A stretch of 64,000 bases of DNA from Anaerolineales bacterium UBA2181 (GCA_002328075.1 DCVT01000031.1:499597-563596); one strand, 5' to 3'; numbered from the stretch's first letter, positions 9,918 through 20,610 are shown. Notes: generated by a model not told the origin, from the sequence alone. Numbers and translations: made by a program.

Positions 9918-10688
9918 ATGTTCCCAGTGTTATTTGGCAAAGAGGTGCTCGAGAGCTGGCGCAGTTACCGGTCATTGGTTCTGGTGATTGTGCTGGTGGC
10001 CTTTGGTATTCTCTCACCGGCAGCTGCCCGATTTGCCCCCGAGCTTATCAAGTTGGCAGCGGGCGACCAAGCTGACGTGGGCGCCTTGTTGGCGCTGATG
10101 CCGGCTCCCACCAAGCTGGATTCGGTCGATCAGTACCTAAAAAACCTGACCCAGATGGGTATTCTGGTCATGATACTGATGACCATGGGGTTGGTGGCGC
10201 GGGAAAAGGAGACCGGGACCGCAGCATTGGTGTTGGCCCGCCCGGTCAGCCGCACGGCCTTCTTGCTGGCCAAGTTTTCCGTCTTGGCCGGGATGCTGAC
10301 GGTGGCGTTGGGTGCGGCCGGATTGACCTGTTTCTTGTACACCAGATTGCTCTTTGGAGAGTGGTTGAACGCCGCTATGTTTGCGGCGGTAAACGGGCTG
10401 ATGTGGCTCTACCTGCTAATCCCATCGGCGCTGACGTTTCTGGCCAGTTCCTTGATGCGCAGCGGCGTGGCGGCTGCCGGACTGGGGCTGGGCGCTTGGG
10501 CGGCCGTCGGGCTCTTGGGCAGTATCGGGTGTCTGAAAGAACTGGCGCCCGGGCGGCTGGTTTCCGCCTCGGTTGAGATCAGTCGCGGGGCGGCATTTGG
10601 TGCCTGGACTGCTATAGTCACATCCCTGGGCTTGATCTTGCTTTGTCTTTCCGTGGCGGCAGTGGCCTTTGCGCGCCAAGAGTTGTGA
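9918..10688 (+). CDS. ABC-2 type transporter permease
   Basis: 256 residues with about six hydrophobic helices. The N-terminus MFPVLFGKEVLESWRSYR followed by a long helix is characteristic of ABC-2/NosY-like permeases. The cytoplasmic ARPVSRTAFLLAKF coupling segment follows the phrase REKETGTAALVLA seen in this family. A GAGGA ribosome site precedes the ATG. It forms the channel with the adjacent ATPase. Confidence 0.85.
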   Translation: MFPVLFGKEVLESWRSYRSLVLVIVLVAFGILSPAAARFAPELIKLAAGDQADVGALLALMPAPTKLDSVDQYLKNLTQMGILVMILMTMGLVAREKETGTAALVLARPVSRTAFLLAKFSVLAGMLTVALGAAGLTCFLYTRLLFGEWLNAAMFAAVNGLMWLYLLIPSALTFLASSLMRSGVAAAGLGLGAWAAVGLLGSIGCLKELAPGRLVSASVEISRGAAFGAWTAIVTSLGLILLCLSVAAVAFARQEL

Positions 10689-10898
10689 ACGCCGCCACAC
10701 TCCCCAGGACGGTAGTGTTGTCCGATCGCCCTTCGGTGGTGCATCCAATCAGGATTGTCCGCGCTACCCGACCACCGCCCACTGAGGGAAAGAACCTGCG
10801 GCGACCGGCCCTCCGAACGGGACTCGCCTCATTGCTGATTTTTGCACGTTAGAATCTCTTGGATCCTTGGACGGCAGTAGCGAGCCGATCACAAACCA

Positions 10899-10928
10899 AC
10901 AAGCGCTGGCCCTTGGGCCAGCGCTTGT
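10899..10928 (-). terminator. terminator of the macroglobulin gene
   Basis: A perfect 14-base inverted repeat (arms 10899-10912 and 10915-10928, TT between) lies 21 bases beyond the stop of the minus-strand macroglobulin gene. On that strand it is followed by a T/G-rich tail (TTGGTTTGT). It could also help stop the convergent ABC operon. Confidence 0.7.
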
Positions 10929-10949
10929 CCAAAACCGATCACTTGGTGC

Positions 10950-13900
10950 CTAGGGTTCGATTACAAACAGCATTCCTTCGCTCCGGCCAAAGACCTCCGG
11001 GAAGTAGAACTCACGAGCAGTGGTGGGAATCACCTGGTATGATCCCGGCAGGCTGGCCCGCATGATATAAGTGTACTCATAGGTGCCGGCCGGCAGGTAG
11101 TCGGCAAAGAGTATTACCTTGTCGTCGCGCACCTGCGTCTGGTTGAACCACCACCATCCCCACCATCCCCACCGGTAACCAGTTGAGGCCGGCTGCCAGC
11201 CCTCACCTTGATCCAGGGAACTACTGGTGAGTAGACCCTGGTCAACCGCTTCTGCCCCGGCCGGCAGTGGGTCTTCCACGACCACGTAGTAGAGACTATG
11301 TGGAGCGATAACGGTCAACTTGACGCGTATGGCCTCACCCAAAGCGATGGAGGTAATCCGTTCGCAGGTTTCTTCCTCGGGGTCGCAGGAGGCCGCCGTG
11401 TATTCGCGGGCCACCATGACTCCCCGGCCGATGGGCTCGAGTTCTGGCACTGGCAGATACGTCTCCAGATGAGCCGTGTAGTAGAGCCGCCCGGTGCCGG
11501 CCGATCGGCCGATGCTGAGCTGGTTGACCTGATCGACCAGCATGTCCCGAACCGCTACCTCCAAACGAGTCGTCTCGCGCACGTTTTGTCGGGTGGCGCT
11601 TCCCTCTGCAATCAGACTGCCGTTAAAGCCCACCTCGTACTGATAGTCGGCATCCAACTCGCCCGTAGCGACCATCCAGTCGGTGAGGGCGATGAGTGCC
11701 CAGGCGGTCTCCTGGGTGGTCTCCCAATGCCCCTTTTGACGAGCGACCATCAACCAGCGGACGACGTTCGGCGCCAGGTCGTTTTCTGGGTCGTACTGGG
11801 CCAACAGATCCAGGATGATGGCGGTTGAGCGTGTGTCTGTGTTCCAGTTCCACCAATCGCGCGCGGACTCTTCCCAATGGGCACCGGTCGCGCTCAGGAT
11901 TGCCTCGCCCGAGATATCCGCCAGCAGCGTGTCGATTCGCGAGGTGCCGCCGCCCTCCAGCAGACCGTAGGCCAGCGCCAGATAGGCCTTGCCGAAATGG
12001 CTCAGTTTGTCTCTCTCGCTGTACAGGGTCTCCAACCGGCTGACAGGGATGGCATCCCTTTCTGCCAGCGCGTACAGCGCGAACGCCAGTCGGTTAGCCT
12101 CCCATTGTGTGCTGATCCTGCTGGGTACCTGCAAACGGTTGGTGACAAAGCGTTGAGCGTTGGCCAGCACCGTTTCATCCACGGCAAAACCCGCTTCCTG
12201 TGCCTTGTCCATGCCGAACAACACCCAGGCCGTGACCTGCAGATTGCTCTCACTGTTTGACCACCAGCCCCAACCACCATCGTAGTGCTGTTGGTTGTAT
12301 AGACGTTGGAGGCCATCACTCACGAGGCCCGTAAGTTTGGTTGCCAAAGCCGGGTCGTCCAGGCCGAGGGACTTTAAGGCCTGGTAGGTCAGCACGTTTG
12401 GCAAAAAGCGGGAGACCGTCTGCTCGGCGCACTCGTAGGGAAAGTGCTCCAGGAAGGTCAGGCCGTCCTGCATGGCAGCGGCCAGCGAAGGAGCGATCTC
12501 TACCTGAAGCGTGCCCAGGCTGGTATCGACATTGGGAGGAAGCAGAATCCCCTCGGTGCGCGACCCCGTGTCAATCAACTGTCCGGCGGTCCCAACAATG
12601 TCCGGCGCGCTATAGTGCAGAACCGGAATGGTTCCGTCTGGGCCCGTAGCCAGCGTGGGTTTGGTGGCATCGCTCAGACCGCCGCCACGGGCGGTAAAGA
12701 TGAACCCAGCATAGTCAACGTCCTGTACCTCAATATTCCAGTTCACCTGGACGCGGCCGCCGGCGGGAATACTGACCTGTCGATTGGCAGCATCGGCCAA
12801 CTCTACCCCCTGGGCGGCCAGTGTCACTTCGACGTCCAATGAGGACGCGGTGTTGTTGTGTACTACCGCGCCTAACGTTGCGCGGTCGCCCACGACGAAA
12901 AAGCGCGGCGTCACCGGCCGGATCAGCAGCGGTTTGGTGGCCATCACATCCACACTGGATTGGCCCACGCGAGTGTCGGCCGTGACTGCCTTGGCAGACA
13001 GCCGCCAGGTGGTCAGGCTGTCCGGCAAGGGGATCTCCACGCGCGCCCGGCCGCTGGAATCGGTTCTCAGGAATGCCTCCCAATACGCAGTATCGGGGAA
13101 CTCGGTACGCACCTCAATACCTATCCCCATCGCGGCGCCGTCACCACCTCCCCCGCCCTTGGCCTTATCGGCTACCTGTTCGTTGAGCCGGTCCACGTTG
13201 AGGACCAGACCGACCCCGGTCATCACGCCCAAGCCCCGCCCCGAGTAGAAGGCGTCCAGAATGGGTGGAGCAGGATCCGCTGCCAGAGTCAGCACCGACA
13301 GATCGACCAACGCCAGTGAAAGCTCAGCCTCGACGGGCCTGCCCTGATGGTCGGTGACAAGCACATCATAAGAGGCGATATCGCCCGGGCCAAGGGTCGT
13401 GCTCTGCGGGGTCAGCGTGACCGTGAGTGCCTGCTGTTCGGCCGATACGTTCAGCCTGACCACGCCGACCTTGAAACCACTGAGCGGATTGGTCTCGTCG
13501 ATGCCCTTGACCAGGACCACTGAGACATATACCGTCGGCGCGTATTCAGCGGTAATGGGCAACCGGTAGATCTCGCTGTTCCCGCGGAGGGTGATCACCT
13601 GCTGCTGGAAGAACTTGCCTCGCTCCACCGTGACCAGCGCTTGGACCTCGCCCTGGTATGGACTGGGAATCAGGATCTCGGCCACGTCTCCCGGTTGGTA
13701 GGAATCCCGGTCAGCAATCAGCTCAATCCGGTCGTTGTTTTCCATCCGCCAGGAGACAAAGGCGTCGCCGCTCACCCACAGAAACGTGCTAGCCCGATTT
13801 TCGCGACCGGCATCATCCCGAATGATCACCCGCAAGCGGTAACTCCCACCGGCCGGCGGGTCGAACGTCAATGTCGCCCGACCATCCGCGCCGGTTCGAA

Positions 13901-16900
13901 CAGATTGGGTGAAGACGGGGGTCTCCTGAACTGTCCACTCCCACCACGTGCGGTCACCCTCTGTCAGCTGGACGTTGAACCATTCGCGCTGGAGCGCAAC
14001 GAATGTCACGTCCGCCCCCGCAACCGGTTCGCTCTGCAGGTCAACAGCTATCAGGTTCACTCCCTGCTGCTCACCCATGGTGGCTACGTACCGGTCGGCA
14101 TAGATACCAGCGTATTGAGCGGCCGGGTGGATTACCACCTGTGTCCGTCCGGTCACCCGTTGCTCATTGATGTCGATGACGGTCGCTTCCAGCGTCCAAA
14201 GGCGAGCGCTGGTCTTGTCGCCCAGGTCAGCCGGCAGCTGGATGGTCAGGCGACCTTCCGAATCCGTCAGGCCGATCCCCTCGGCTACCGCCTGACCGTA
14301 ACCGTAAAAGGGTTCCTGGTCCCACCAATAGTCATACCAGTCGCTGTAGTCCTGATAGGAGTAACGGCCGGGCCCGGAGAACGAGTAAGAGTCAGACAAC
14401 ACCACCCACTCGACGCGAGCATTGTTGACCGGTCCGCCGAAAAAGTAGCTGGCTGTCACCTCCGCCTGCACTGTCTCGCCGGCAACCAGGTGTTCTCGGG
14501 CTGAAGCGACCTCCACCTGGTACTCTGGCTTTCGGTAGGCAGCTACCTGGAAGTAGACCCACTCGCCGATCCCGCGCGGATCGACCAAGAAGTGATAACC
14601 GCCGGTGCGGGCGTCCTGATCCAGGTGGATCTCGCCGGCGAATGTGCCCTCAGCGGAGACCGATAAGGTCTTTTGGTATATCAGCGTGTCGTTCCAATCA
14701 TAGGCCTCAATGACAATAGTGCTCCGGTCCGGAAGGCGGTAACGCGCCTCGTCTGGTTCGCGTAGGATGCCCTTAAAGTACACTGTGTGACCCGGACGAT
14801 AGATCGGACGGTCGGTGTATAGGTACACCTTGTCTCGCTGGAAGCGGTAATCCTCATAGGGCAGGCTAAAATCCCAAGGACTGATCCCGGAAGTCCAGTC
14901 GGTGCTGCCGGCCGAAAAAAGGTCATCGCCCGGTTGCGCCGAAAACGCGTAAAGCGCATAGGCTTCCGATTCGTAGGTGGAGAAGAAGAGACCATCCTTC
15001 CCGGTCCTGCCCGATGCCATCCGTTGACGATCAGAATCCACCAGGGTGATCGGGAGGTCGACGACCGGTTGTCCAGATACCAGATCGGTTGCCCATACCA
15101 ACACCTGGTCGGCGGCTGCTTTGACCGTCAAGTTGATGGAAGAAACGACAAGCACGTGCCGGGATGTGTTCCAGTATTCCAATCCGGGTGAGGTCATCGT
15201 CAAGTAGTAGACGCCGGGCGGCAATGGATTCCGACCGTCGACGGTGAGAGGCAGCCGCCAGATCAAGGTCTGGTCTAGTGGGTCTTCTACGGGCACGTTC
15301 CACTGCCGGATGATGCTCCCGGAGGGCGGCGTGTATCTATCCCAAGCCTGCCAGCTCCCCGGAGCCGTCAACCGCACCAGGTCGTCGGAACTCAGGCTGG
15401 AAAGAGTCAGGTCCAGGCGGTTCACGTTACGGTATACCGCATAAACCACGGTTGGTGTGTAGGCGTTGTAGGTACCTATCGTCCCCGGCGTGTTGAGGTG
15501 GGCCATTGGGCTCAGTTGGTTGGTGGTGAACCGAACCACCGTCTCCCGGCCAAGTGTGTTGCCGTATGGATCGGCCATGCCTGCCCCTACCGTCACCGTG
15601 TAATCGGTGGACGGCTGTTTTGTAAAGCCCACATAGAACCGATCTTCCCACGAGTCATACCACGTGTAGACTCGGGTAGGTTCTGGCAGAATCGTAAGGT
15701 TGGGCACGATCGTGGCACTATCCATCGGTGAAGCAAAATACAGGTCTAGACCGCCATAAGGGTCAGCCCGAGTCTCGCCATCGGCCGGCGAGGTAAACAG
15801 GAGCGCCGGATACTCTACGGTCCAGAACTGGGCGACCATGCTGTTCTCCAGGGCAGCTTGGCCAGCGGCCGCATTTGCCCCGGCCCCCATTTCCCAAGTG
15901 TACGCCGTTGCCATAGCCAGCATTCCCCGGGGGCGCCATCCCAATTCGGTGCCAGCGGTGTTCCAGGAAAAAGTTCCGGCCGGTGGCGTGGTGGTGGCAT
16001 CAGTCACGATGCGAAAGGCAGCCTCTGTGCTGGCGCGATCCATCGGCTGGTTAAAGGTCACGCTGATGCTCTCATTCAGCCCAACCCGTGTGGCTTTGTC
16101 CTCTGGCCGGATCCACAGAATTCGCGGTGCCTGAGTCGTGAAACTCCAGGCATAGTCACTGGCCAGCACACCGCCGGTCAGGTCCGACAAACCGGCCGGC
16201 ACGATTGCCTGATACGTGGTTCCGGCCGCCATCGGTTGGGAAGGACGGAATACATAGATGGAGGTGTTCAGCCACTCGCCCTTGCCGGCCACCGCCGGTT
16301 CCAGGCGCAGCGGTTGCGGCAAACTGGCGACCTGCGCCGAGTGGACCAGCGGCACCACCGGCCGGTTGAACATCACCGTGATGGTGGTGTCCACGTCAAC
16401 CTGCTCTGTCCCGTCGGCCGGCAGCACCTGACTGACCTCGAGAAAACCGACTGTCTGGAACCGAAAAGCGAAAGGCATCTCGGCCACCAACCCGGCCGCG
16501 CTCTTGGCGCTTTCTGCAATGGTCACGTCATACCGTGTCTGCCGGTCGAATTGTCCAGTTGGTTTGAACAGAACCGTCTGATCGTCAGCCCATTCCAGTT
16601 GCCCGGCAACGGCGGGCTCGATGGAAAAGGCACCTTCCACAGAGCCGCGATTCATGGGCTGGTCGAAACGGATCATCAGCGGCGTATCTATGGGCAGTTC
16701 CTCTCCCCGGGCCGGGCTGCGGCTGACTACTTGCGGCGGGAGGGGCGGCATGGGGGTGGCCGTGGGAGCGGAGGTGGCAGTAGCCGATATCGTCGGCGGG
16801 ATTGCAGTCGGGACTCTGGTTTGGACAACCCCGGTGGCGGACGTCGTTGGCACGGGGGTAGGAGTCGCGGTGCGCGACAAGGCACATGCCACCTGTGTGC

Positions 16901-16958
16901 CACCGAGCAGCAGTACCAGCAATCCAAACCATAACCATCTCGTCTTTTGCTTCATCAT
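10950..16958 (-). CDS. bacterial alpha-2-macroglobulin family protein
   Basis: About 2,002 residues. A signal peptide ends at VACAL and may be a lipoprotein site (a weak lipobox, as -3 is Gln). A Thr/Pro-rich spacer follows, then several Ig-like (SbsA/Big_5) modules, then macroglobulin domains. The MG2 hallmark YLYTDRPIYRPGHTVYFKG is clear. The thioester motif is intact as ECAEQT, with its Cys near residue 1510, followed by the alpha-alpha toroid (YDGGWGWW) and a C-terminal receptor-like domain. Such proteins trap proteases by covalent capture after bait-region cleavage. ATG 16958 or 16955 is supported by GAGGTG upstream; the frame extends to a TTG at 16970. No penicillin-binding protein 1C partner is adjacent. 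Confidence 0.92.
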   Translation of the reverse strand: MMKQKTRWLWFGLLVLLLGGTQVACALSRTATPTPVPTTSATGVVQTRVPTAIPPTISATATSAPTATPMPPLPPQVVSRSPARGEELPIDTPLMIRFDQPMNRGSVEGAFSIEPAVAGQLEWADDQTVLFKPTGQFDRQTRYDVTIAESAKSAAGLVAEMPFAFRFQTVGFLEVSQVLPADGTEQVDVDTTITVMFNRPVVPLVHSAQVASLPQPLRLEPAVAGKGEWLNTSIYVFRPSQPMAAGTTYQAIVPAGLSDLTGGVLASDYAWSFTTQAPRILWIRPEDKATRVGLNESISVTFNQPMDRASTEAAFRIVTDATTTPPAGTFSWNTAGTELGWRPRGMLAMATAYTWEMGAGANAAAGQAALENSMVAQFWTVEYPALLFTSPADGETRADPYGGLDLYFASPMDSATIVPNLTILPEPTRVYTWYDSWEDRFYVGFTKQPSTDYTVTVGAGMADPYGNTLGRETVVRFTTNQLSPMAHLNTPGTIGTYNAYTPTVVYAVYRNVNRLDLTLSSLSSDDLVRLTAPGSWQAWDRYTPPSGSIIRQWNVPVEDPLDQTLIWRLPLTVDGRNPLPPGVYYLTMTSPGLEYWNTSRHVLVVSSINLTVKAAADQVLVWATDLVSGQPVVDLPITLVDSDRQRMASGRTGKDGLFFSTYESEAYALYAFSAQPGDDLFSAGSTDWTSGISPWDFSLPYEDYRFQRDKVYLYTDRPIYRPGHTVYFKGILREPDEARYRLPDRSTIVIEAYDWNDTLIYQKTLSVSAEGTFAGEIHLDQDARTGGYHFLVDPRGIGEWVYFQVAAYRKPEYQVEVASAREHLVAGETVQAEVTASYFFGGPVNNARVEWVVLSDSYSFSGPGRYSYQDYSDWYDYWWDQEPFYGYGQAVAEGIGLTDSEGRLTIQLPADLGDKTSARLWTLEATVIDINEQRVTGRTQVVIHPAAQYAGIYADRYVATMGEQQGVNLIAVDLQSEPVAGADVTFVALQREWFNVQLTEGDRTWWEWTVQETPVFTQSVRTGADGRATLTFDPPAGGSYRLRVIIRDDAGRENRASTFLWVSGDAFVSWRMENNDRIELIADRDSYQPGDVAEILIPSPYQGEVQALVTVERGKFFQQQVITLRGNSEIYRLPITAEYAPTVYVSVVLVKGIDETNPLSGFKVGVVRLNVSAEQQALTVTLTPQSTTLGPGDIASYDVLVTDHQGRPVEAELSLALVDLSVLTLAADPAPPILDAFYSGRGLGVMTGVGLVLNVDRLNEQVADKAKGGGGGDGAAMGIGIEVRTEFPDTAYWEAFLRTDSSGRARVEIPLPDSLTTWRLSAKAVTADTRVGQSSVDVMATKPLLIRPVTPRFFVVGDRATLGAVVHNNTASSLDVEVTLAAQGVELADAANRQVSIPAGGRVQVNWNIEVQDVDYAGFIFTARGGGLSDATKPTLATGPDGTIPVLHYSAPDIVGTAGQLIDTGSRTEGILLPPNVDTSLGTLQVEIAPSLAAAMQDGLTFLEHFPYECAEQTVSRFLPNVLTYQALKSLGLDDPALATKLTGLVSDGLQRLYNQQHYDGGWGWWSNSESNLQVTAWVLFGMDKAQEAGFAVDETVLANAQRFVTNRLQVPSRISTQWEANRLAFALYALAERDAIPVSRLETLYSERDKLSHFGKAYLALAYGLLEGGGTSRIDTLLADISGEAILSATGAHWEESARDWWNWNTDTRSTAIILDLLAQYDPENDLAPNVVRWLMVARQKGHWETTQETAWALIALTDWMVATGELDADYQYEVGFNGSLIAEGSATRQNVRETTRLEVAVRDMLVDQVNQLSIGRSAGTGRLYYTAHLETYLPVPELEPIGRGVMVAREYTAASCDPEEETCERITSIALGEAIRVKLTVIAPHSLYYVVVEDPLPAGAEAVDQGLLTSSSLDQGEGWQPASTGYRWGWWGWWWFNQTQVRDDKVILFADYLPAGTYEYTYIMRASLPGSYQVIPTTAREFYFPEVFGRSEGMLFVIEP

Positions 16959-17228
16959 TTGACACCTCAATAATCGGCCGTGCGAAAATCCGGGTTACAC
17001 GCAATTCAATTATAGTATAACGCAGCCTGTCCAGGTATAGTTCCCGGATCCCCAAAATAGCCCAATTCCCATCGCGCGTCGCTCTGTCAACTGACTGCTT
17101 TAACACTCGGGCCGAGTGTTCATCGAGCGAACCTGCCGCATCTGCAAGTAAAATCAAACCCGGGCCCCAACATGACTGGCTGATCAATGCCCGGGAGTGG
17201 ACTGACGCAAAAGGGCCGGATTGTAAGG

Positions 17229-17648
17229 CTATCGAGGGCGGTGATACTGCAGCTTGGACGCCCGATACCGGGCAATAGCACTCTGTACCTGCCGATACAG
17301 ATTGTCGGCGTCAAAAGGCTTGATGAGGAACCCGCTCGCCCCCAGCTCAAAGCAGGCTGCAATTCGGTCCAGAGGGGCATCAACGCTGACCATCAGCACG
17401 GGCACGGCCCGGCACTCGGTGCGCGCCTGCAGCTCCTTTAACACCTGAATGCCGTCCATTTCCGGCATGACGGTATCCAATAGAATCAAGTCCGGCAGTG
17501 CCTGGGTGACCGTGTGCAGACACTCCTGGCCGCTGCGAGCCACCTGCACGTTGTACTCGCCCATCTTTCCCAGAATTGCCCGAATTGCCTCAACGGCCTT
17601 GGGGTCATCATCGACCACCAGCACATTGGCAGCGCCGTTTGTTCGCAT
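17229..17648 (-). CDS. single-domain response regulator (CheY-like receiver)
   Basis: 139 residues, essentially only a receiver domain. The acidic pair DD opens the fold (VLVVDDDPKA), the phospho-accepting Asp lies in LILLDTVMPEMDG, the switch position is Ser in VLMVSVDA, and the conserved Lys is in FLIKPFDA. No output domain and no histidine kinase are nearby, so it must signal through protein contacts with an unlinked partner. Confidence 0.9.
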   Translation of the reverse strand: MRTNGAANVLVVDDDPKAVEAIRAILGKMGEYNVQVARSGQECLHTVTQALPDLILLDTVMPEMDGIQVLKELQARTECRAVPVLMVSVDAPLDRIAACFELGASGFLIKPFDADNLYRQVQSAIARYRASKLQYHRPR

Positions 17649-17757
17649 GACTATCGCCGATCTGTGCTACACACTGCTGATTGAGGAGGGTTCAACCGAG
17701 ACTGCTCACGGTGGCATTATAGCACGGTCAGGCGAGCGCCTGAATATGACGGCAGTC

Positions 17758-20610
17758 CTACCGGCCCTCTGGTGACAGGAGAACGGGGCTGCCTAGCTGT
17801 TGGCCGGTCATTTGCAGGTACATGCCGACCCGGAAGTGAAGCGGTTGGCTGGCACCAAAGGGGACCTGTACCACGTGTTCATCTGCAACAACCTCTCCGG
17901 TGGCCCACAATGAGGTCGGATACTGGCCCTGTAGGGGCTCGCTGTCGGCCTGTCCGACCATGGCACCATCGGCGGCAAGCGCGTGCACCATCACGGCAAA
18001 GTCCTGCTCCATTTCCTGCCGGCATTGCCAGTAAAGCGTCAGCTTGATCTCGCCGCCGCCGGACCGGTCCAGGTCATATCCCAACAGCTGCACCTGGTCA
18101 CCCAATACCAGGTCCAACTCCACTTGCATCGGCGGCGGCGTGAAAGACCTTGCCGGCCGGGTTACTGTGATGGTTCCCAGCTCAATCAGGACCGGGTCCG
18201 CCGCCAGTGATCGTGCCTCGATAACCAACGGCCAATCCCCGGCAGGCATGTCCAGCGGAACACGAACTCCATAGCGGTCGGCTACCCCTTCCCCAGGCTG
18301 CCACCTGCGCGTCGGATAGGTGTTGTGAACCGGGGCCCCTTCATAGAGCAACTGCTGGCCCAACCACAAACGGATCTGATAATCGTCCTGCAAGCCATCA
18401 GCTTGCCAAAAGAGCGTGAGGAGCAGGGGCTCGCGTGTGCGCACGGACGTCCGGTCCAGGTTGTACCCCACGAGCTGCAGTCCGGGTCCGACAGGCTGGC
18501 TGAGGAGTTGCCGATACCCGCTTAACGGAAGCGACCCTTCGGGATATCCTGCCGACAACTCTATCGGGAGGTGCGCCGCCAGTCCGCCAAACGAGCCATC
18601 GGCATCCACGATGGGCAGGTTGCTGTTGTCCCCCACTGAGTAGAGACCAACCCGCAGCAGATAGTCGCCGGGCGGGATTCCAGCCGGCAGCGTCAACAGC
18701 AAGCGATCGATGAACCGCTCACCCGGCGTCCACTGGCCGGAAGGATACTGGAATGGCAGCGTCTCCGTCCACGTAAACCCCCATGGGTCCACCAGATGGG
18801 CAAAGACCTGGTAATCGTCTCGGGGAGCCGGATTCAGCACGCGCCAATGCAGAACGACGTCCACCGTTTTCCTGGAGGCCTCCAGCAGGTCATACCCTTC
18901 CAGCTGGACCATATGGCCAAAGTCGGAATCTGCCGGGTGCGTCGCGTTATCCAACAAGCCGGTTGACAACTGGTAGGCGCGAAATGCCGGTTCACCGTCG
19001 GGACCGGGTGGCACCGGCAGCAGGGTTGCGGCCGCCGCGTATGGCTCAGCCCAACTCCAATCCACCGAGCGAGGGACCAGCAGGACGGCCGAACTTGTGG
19101 AAGGCTCCACGACGGTTCGTCCCCCGGTCAACCAACGTAGACTGGGATAGTCTCGGGCCAGGAGGGCCAATGTGGGATGGCGGTAATGCACCGAAGCCAC
19201 ATAGATCTGAGTGTCGGCGGTGTAATTCCGATTCAGCCACTCGGCCGCGTCAGCCAGGTCTCCGTCCGACGCCTCATAGTGGTCTGCTCGCCCTGCCAGC
19301 TCAACAAAGTAGTCGTGGGTGGTAAGGGAGGCCGTCACGGTCAGGGTGACCCCCAGCAGAAGCCAATGGAGCACTTGCGACCGACGCCACCGCCGGCCGG
19401 CGGCCAACTGCATTGCCGTCAGCAGTCCCAAAGCAGGAAAGACATAGACCAGCGGCAACATGCCGGCCGCCCGCAGCGAATGAGGGATGATGTCGGACAC
19501 GGTCAGGGCAGTCGGCAGGATCATCACTGGAATCCACGTCGCCAGCAGCACACCGCGGGCCAGCGCCAGCGGCCTGCGGTCCACAAGGCGCAGGGCGACC
19601 AGGATGATCCCTGCCACAAAGGCAGTTGCGAGGATGGGGCCGAACACGGGCTTGCCCGGCAGGTTGAATCGCGCCAATGGATCACCGCGCACGAAGAACA
19701 TGCCCAATGCCTGAATCAGTGCCTGCGGAACGGTCAGACTGGAGCCGTGTCCGGCAACCTGTTCCAGGCGCACTGTGAACCGTTGTGGGTTCTGCCAGAA
19801 ATACCAACCCAATGGTGCAAAGACCGCCGTCGCCGAGGAAACGAAAACGGCCGCCTGAGCAGCGCGGAATCGGCGGCGGCCATGATCTGTCAAAATGAGT
19901 GTCAGGAGCGCCAGCGCCAGCGGAACAGGGAAGAGCCGCGCGGCCAGATAGGTGTAACCGGTCAGGCCACAAAACGCTCCGCCGACAATCAACAACCTCC
20001 AGCGGTTGTTGCGCAGCCCGCGCCAGAGCAGCGCCAGGGTGATGGCTTGCAGCAGCGGCTCTGCAACTGCACGTAATCCAACCCGGCTGAGCACAAGGTG
20101 CCACAAGGATGTGGCGAGCAAAGCGGCGGACATCAAAGCCAGCCAGAAAGGCGTAGCCGGCGGCCAGGACGGCACTCTTGCTCGGCACCTATCCAGCCGG
20201 CCAGCGGGTGTCGAGCAGTCCGTGGACCACGTTGGGTCCGCACTGAACATCTCGTACACACACCAAAAGGTGGCCGCAACGGTCAGGGTCCCCACAATGG
20301 CGCTGGTCAGGCGTAAAGCCAGCAGGCCCGAATCCAGCAACCGCATCACCCCAGCAGTAAGGTAGAAAAAGAGGACCTCTTTGCCGGTGTATGCGGTAAT
20401 GAACAGAGGCCTATAGCCCTCGTCGGCGATGCTGGTGGCCAGAATGACGTTTGCCGCCTCGTCATAATACGGGCCGGCCGGCGGTCGCGGCAGTCCCCAG
20501 ATGCGCAGCAGGCCTGCTACCGCCACCACGACAAGGACCCCGGTTGTGGCTAACCGGCTTGGGCGCCAGGGGACTCCAGGCTTCAAGGTATCTCCACCAT
20601 GGTAAGCCAC
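17758..20610 (-). CDS. ArnT/PMT-like membrane glycosyltransferase with C-terminal beta modules
   Basis: About 950 residues. The first 500 form many hydrophobic helices in the GT-C fold, with the family's early acidic pair in GPYYDEAANV (near residues 50-51), suggesting a lipid-linked sugar donor at the membrane. The remaining 400 residues are three or four repeats of a soluble beta-rich module (LHWRVL..DYQVFAHLVDPWG..PSGQWTPGERF..LPAGIPPGDYLLRVGLY), also present in the next two proteins. The start is unsure: GTG 20610 overlaps the upstream gene by 28 bases, while TTG 20586 has GGAG 5 bases before it and overlaps the upstream stop as TTGA. Confidence 0.75.
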   Translation of the reverse strand: MAYHGGDTLKPGVPWRPSRLATTGVLVVVAVAGLLRIWGLPRPPAGPYYDEAANVILATSIADEGYRPLFITAYTGKEVLFFYLTAGVMRLLDSGLLALRLTSAIVGTLTVAATFWCVYEMFSADPTWSTDCSTPAGRLDRCRARVPSWPPATPFWLALMSAALLATSLWHLVLSRVGLRAVAEPLLQAITLALLWRGLRNNRWRLLIVGGAFCGLTGYTYLAARLFPVPLALALLTLILTDHGRRRFRAAQAAVFVSSATAVFAPLGWYFWQNPQRFTVRLEQVAGHGSSLTVPQALIQALGMFFVRGDPLARFNLPGKPVFGPILATAFVAGIILVALRLVDRRPLALARGVLLATWIPVMILPTALTVSDIIPHSLRAAGMLPLVYVFPALGLLTAMQLAAGRRWRRSQVLHWLLLGVTLTVTASLTTHDYFVELAGRADHYEASDGDLADAAEWLNRNYTADTQIYVASVHYRHPTLALLARDYPSLRWLTGGRTVVEPSTSSAVLLVPRSVDWSWAEPYAAAATLLPVPPGPDGEPAFRAYQLSTGLLDNATHPADSDFGHMVQLEGYDLLEASRKTVDVVLHWRVLNPAPRDDYQVFAHLVDPWGFTWTETLPFQYPSGQWTPGERFIDRLLLTLPAGIPPGDYLLRVGLYSVGDNSNLPIVDADGSFGGLAAHLPIELSAGYPEGSLPLSGYRQLLSQPVGPGLQLVGYNLDRTSVRTREPLLLTLFWQADGLQDDYQIRLWLGQQLLYEGAPVHNTYPTRRWQPGEGVADRYGVRVPLDMPAGDWPLVIEARSLAADPVLIELGTITVTRPARSFTPPPMQVELDLVLGDQVQLLGYDLDRSGGGEIKLTLYWQCRQEMEQDFAVMVHALAADGAMVGQADSEPLQGQYPTSLWATGEVVADEHVVQVPFGASQPLHFRVGMYLQMTGQQLGSPVLLSPEGR

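Noticed and set aside
10899..10928. Attachment site or mobile-element end at the 14-base inverted repeat
   Set aside because: No integrase or second copy is nearby, and its place just after the macroglobulin stop with a T-rich tail fits a terminator.
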